17,308 nucleotides of DNA. Origin: UBA2421 sp002343075 (GTDB taxonomy: Bacteria > Planctomycetota > Phycisphaerae > Tepidisphaerales > Tepidisphaeraceae). The translations under genes and the position numbers were made by a program. The first letter of the stretch is position 1. Each line of letters starts with the position of its first letter. Shown here in pieces: positions 16,500 through 17,308 of this stretch. The stretch covers positions 1 to 17,308 of the forward strand of contig CALJLN010000020.1 of the NCBI GenBank assembly GCA_937982565.1, read 5' to 3'. The notes under the pieces are model-generated. The model ran no database searches and had not been told where the DNA came from. It was given only the letters and a program-made list of their open reading frames with translations.

Positions 16500-16513
16500 G
16501 TTGTAACGCCGTT

Positions 16514-16589
16514 CGGGGCGTAGCTCAGCTTGGTTTAGAGCGCTTGACTGGGGGTCAAGAGGTCGCAAGTTCAAATCTTGTCGCCCCGA
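16514..16589 (+). tRNA. tRNA-Pro (anticodon GGG)
   Basis: A full cloverleaf can be drawn. The acceptor CGGGGCG (16514-16520) pairs with CGCCCCG (16582-16588), followed by discriminator A at 16589. The D stem is GCTC/GAGC, the anticodon stem CTTGA/TCAAG with loop CTGGGGG, giving anticodon GGG. The T stem GCAAG/CTTGT has loop TTCAAAT and one G-T pair. The C1-G72 pair and A73 are typical of bacterial tRNA-Pro. The 3' CCA is not encoded (CTT follows) and must be added enzymatically. This tRNA reads CCC and CCU codons. Confidence 0.97.
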
Positions 16590-16672
16590 CTTCCCGCCAT
16601 AATCTCCCGCGCCCATCATCCCGCCCAGATTTCCCCTGACTTGCCCCGATCAAACTCCGTCTCCCGGTTCAG
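16590..16672. other. Spacer between tRNA-Pro and the CRISPR array (possible leader)
   Basis: This 83-bp stretch has no gene and is pyrimidine-rich, not the AT-rich leader of many arrays. It contains CCCGCCATAATC at 16593-16604, which partly complements the 5' half of the CRISPR repeat. No terminator for the tRNA is evident. Confidence 0.4.
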
Positions 16673-17308
16673 GTTGCGGATTGATGGCGGGCTTGGGTTG
16701 GTTAGACTCACCGAGTCGCAGCCCGATTCACTTACAGAGTTGCGGATTGATGGCGGGCTTGGGTTGGTTAGACTCATTTTGGCGAGTAGGGATTGCACAC
16801 TGTTAGTTGCGGATTGATGGCGGGCTTGGGTTGGTTAGACTCGCTCCGAAACGTATCGCCAACCAAAGTGCAGTTGCGGATTGATGGCGGGCTTGGGTTG
16901 GTTAGACTCAGCAGCCCGCAAGGGCAGGAGAGACAGATGTTGCGGATTGATGGCGGGCTTGGGTTGGTTAGACTCCGCTTGATTGTTCGTGCGCTGGAAT
17001 CAAATGTTGCGGATTGATGGCGGGCTTGGGTTGGTTAGACTCCCGGCGGCGCACACTTAAGCGCGCCGCAAGGTTGCGGATTGATGGCGGGCTTGGGTTG
17101 GTTAGACTCAGAGGTGCTTGAATGCAGCGTTTGCGGGGAGTTGCGGATTGATGGCGGGCTTGGGTTGGTTAGACTCATATAGCCCCTAGTGCGGTGCAAT
17201 GCCGCAGTTGCGGATTGATGGCGGGCTTGGGTTGGTTAGACTCATCATGAACATGCCCCACTACACCTACGGGTTGCGGATTGATGGCGGGCTTGGGTTG
17301 GTTAGACT
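16673..17308 (+). CRISPR. CRISPR array, type II-C-like: ten 37-bp repeats and nine spacers, cut by the right edge
   Basis: Repeats start at 16673, 16739, 16806, 16873, 16939, 17006, 17073, 17140, 17207 and 17273; the last is cut one base short by the window end. All visible repeat bases are identical. The repeat starts GTTGCGGATTGATGG and ends GGTTGGTTAGACTC. The nine spacers are 29 or 30 bp (29, 30, 30, 29, 30, 30, 30, 30, 29), all different, with no evident match elsewhere in the window. A 36-37-bp repeat with about 30-bp spacers fits type II-C; from memory the Parvibaculum lavamentivorans Cas9 repeat begins GCTGCGGATTG. By that comparison crRNAs are read from the plus strand. Each repeat also carries a promoter-like pair (see findings). 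No cas gene or clear tracrRNA lies in the window. Short ORFs running through the array are artefacts of the repeat. Confidence 0.97.

Noticed and set aside
15737..16639. A 300-aa plus-strand open frame running through purD and tRNA-Pro
   Set aside because: It is antisense to conserved purD motifs and passes through the tRNA, so it cannot be a real protein gene.
16578..17017. Short open frames with a repeated LRIDGGLGLVRL peptide on the plus strand, and its mirror on the minus strand
   Set aside because: The peptide is the CRISPR repeat read as codons; spacer lengths shift the frame and the frames start in non-coding DNA.
17043..17072. Hairpin inside spacer 6 (CGGCGC with GCGCCG) as a regulatory element
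   Set aside because: It is a spacer acquired from foreign DNA; the short GC stem is best explained by the source sequence.

Overview
The window looks like a chromosomal segment of a GC-rich free-living bacterium, most probably a planctomycete (Planctomycetota) or a close relative. This is inference. It rests on the UAP1/AGX-type nucleotide-sugar pyrophosphorylase, the large and divergent valyl-tRNA synthetase, a pair of hypothetical proteins of a type I associate with planctomycete genomes, and CACGAAGGG-type extragenic repeats. No rRNA or other taxonomic marker is present.

Layout, left to right. (1) 1-201 is a 21-bp tandem repeat. (2) 376-5304 (minus) encodes a complete 1642-aa Type ISP restriction-modification enzyme: nuclease, helicase, methyltransferase and target recognition in one chain. 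(3) 5305-5625 is a non-coding divergent spacer with several small hairpins. (4) 5626-6315 and 6424-6801 (plus) encode two hypothetical proteins separated by a long imperfect hairpin. (5) 7019-8434 and 8515-11553 (plus) encode a UDP-sugar/UDP-HexNAc pyrophosphorylase and valyl-tRNA synthetase; a bidirectional hairpin terminator follows at 11606-11641. (6) 11697-12140 (minus) encodes a small Ala-rich lipoprotein. (7) 12254-13714 and 13751-14513 (minus) are a DNA-repair pair: photolyase and an SRAP/HMCES-type abasic-site protein. The SRAP reading frame is broken in a run of seven G. (8) 14580-15074 (plus) encodes a single-pass membrane protein. (9) 15095-16375 (minus) is purD. (10) 16514-16589 (plus) is tRNA-Pro(GGG) with its own promoter. 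(11) 16673 to the right edge is a CRISPR array of ten identical 37-bp repeats with nine spacers of 29-30 bp.

The middle is mostly housekeeping and repair. The two ends carry defence systems: an all-in-one restriction-modification enzyme on the left and a CRISPR array on the right. Repeat length, spacer length, the GTTGCGGATTG start and a promoter-like pair of hexamers inside each repeat point to a type II-C (Cas9) array. Neither cas genes nor a convincing tracrRNA lie inside the window, so they should be sought beyond the right edge.

The observations most worth following are the repeat-internal promoters, the SRAP frameshift, the 21-bp repeat that stays open as a heptapeptide in one frame, and an operator-like palindrome joined to a perfect TATAAT box ahead of the lipoprotein gene.
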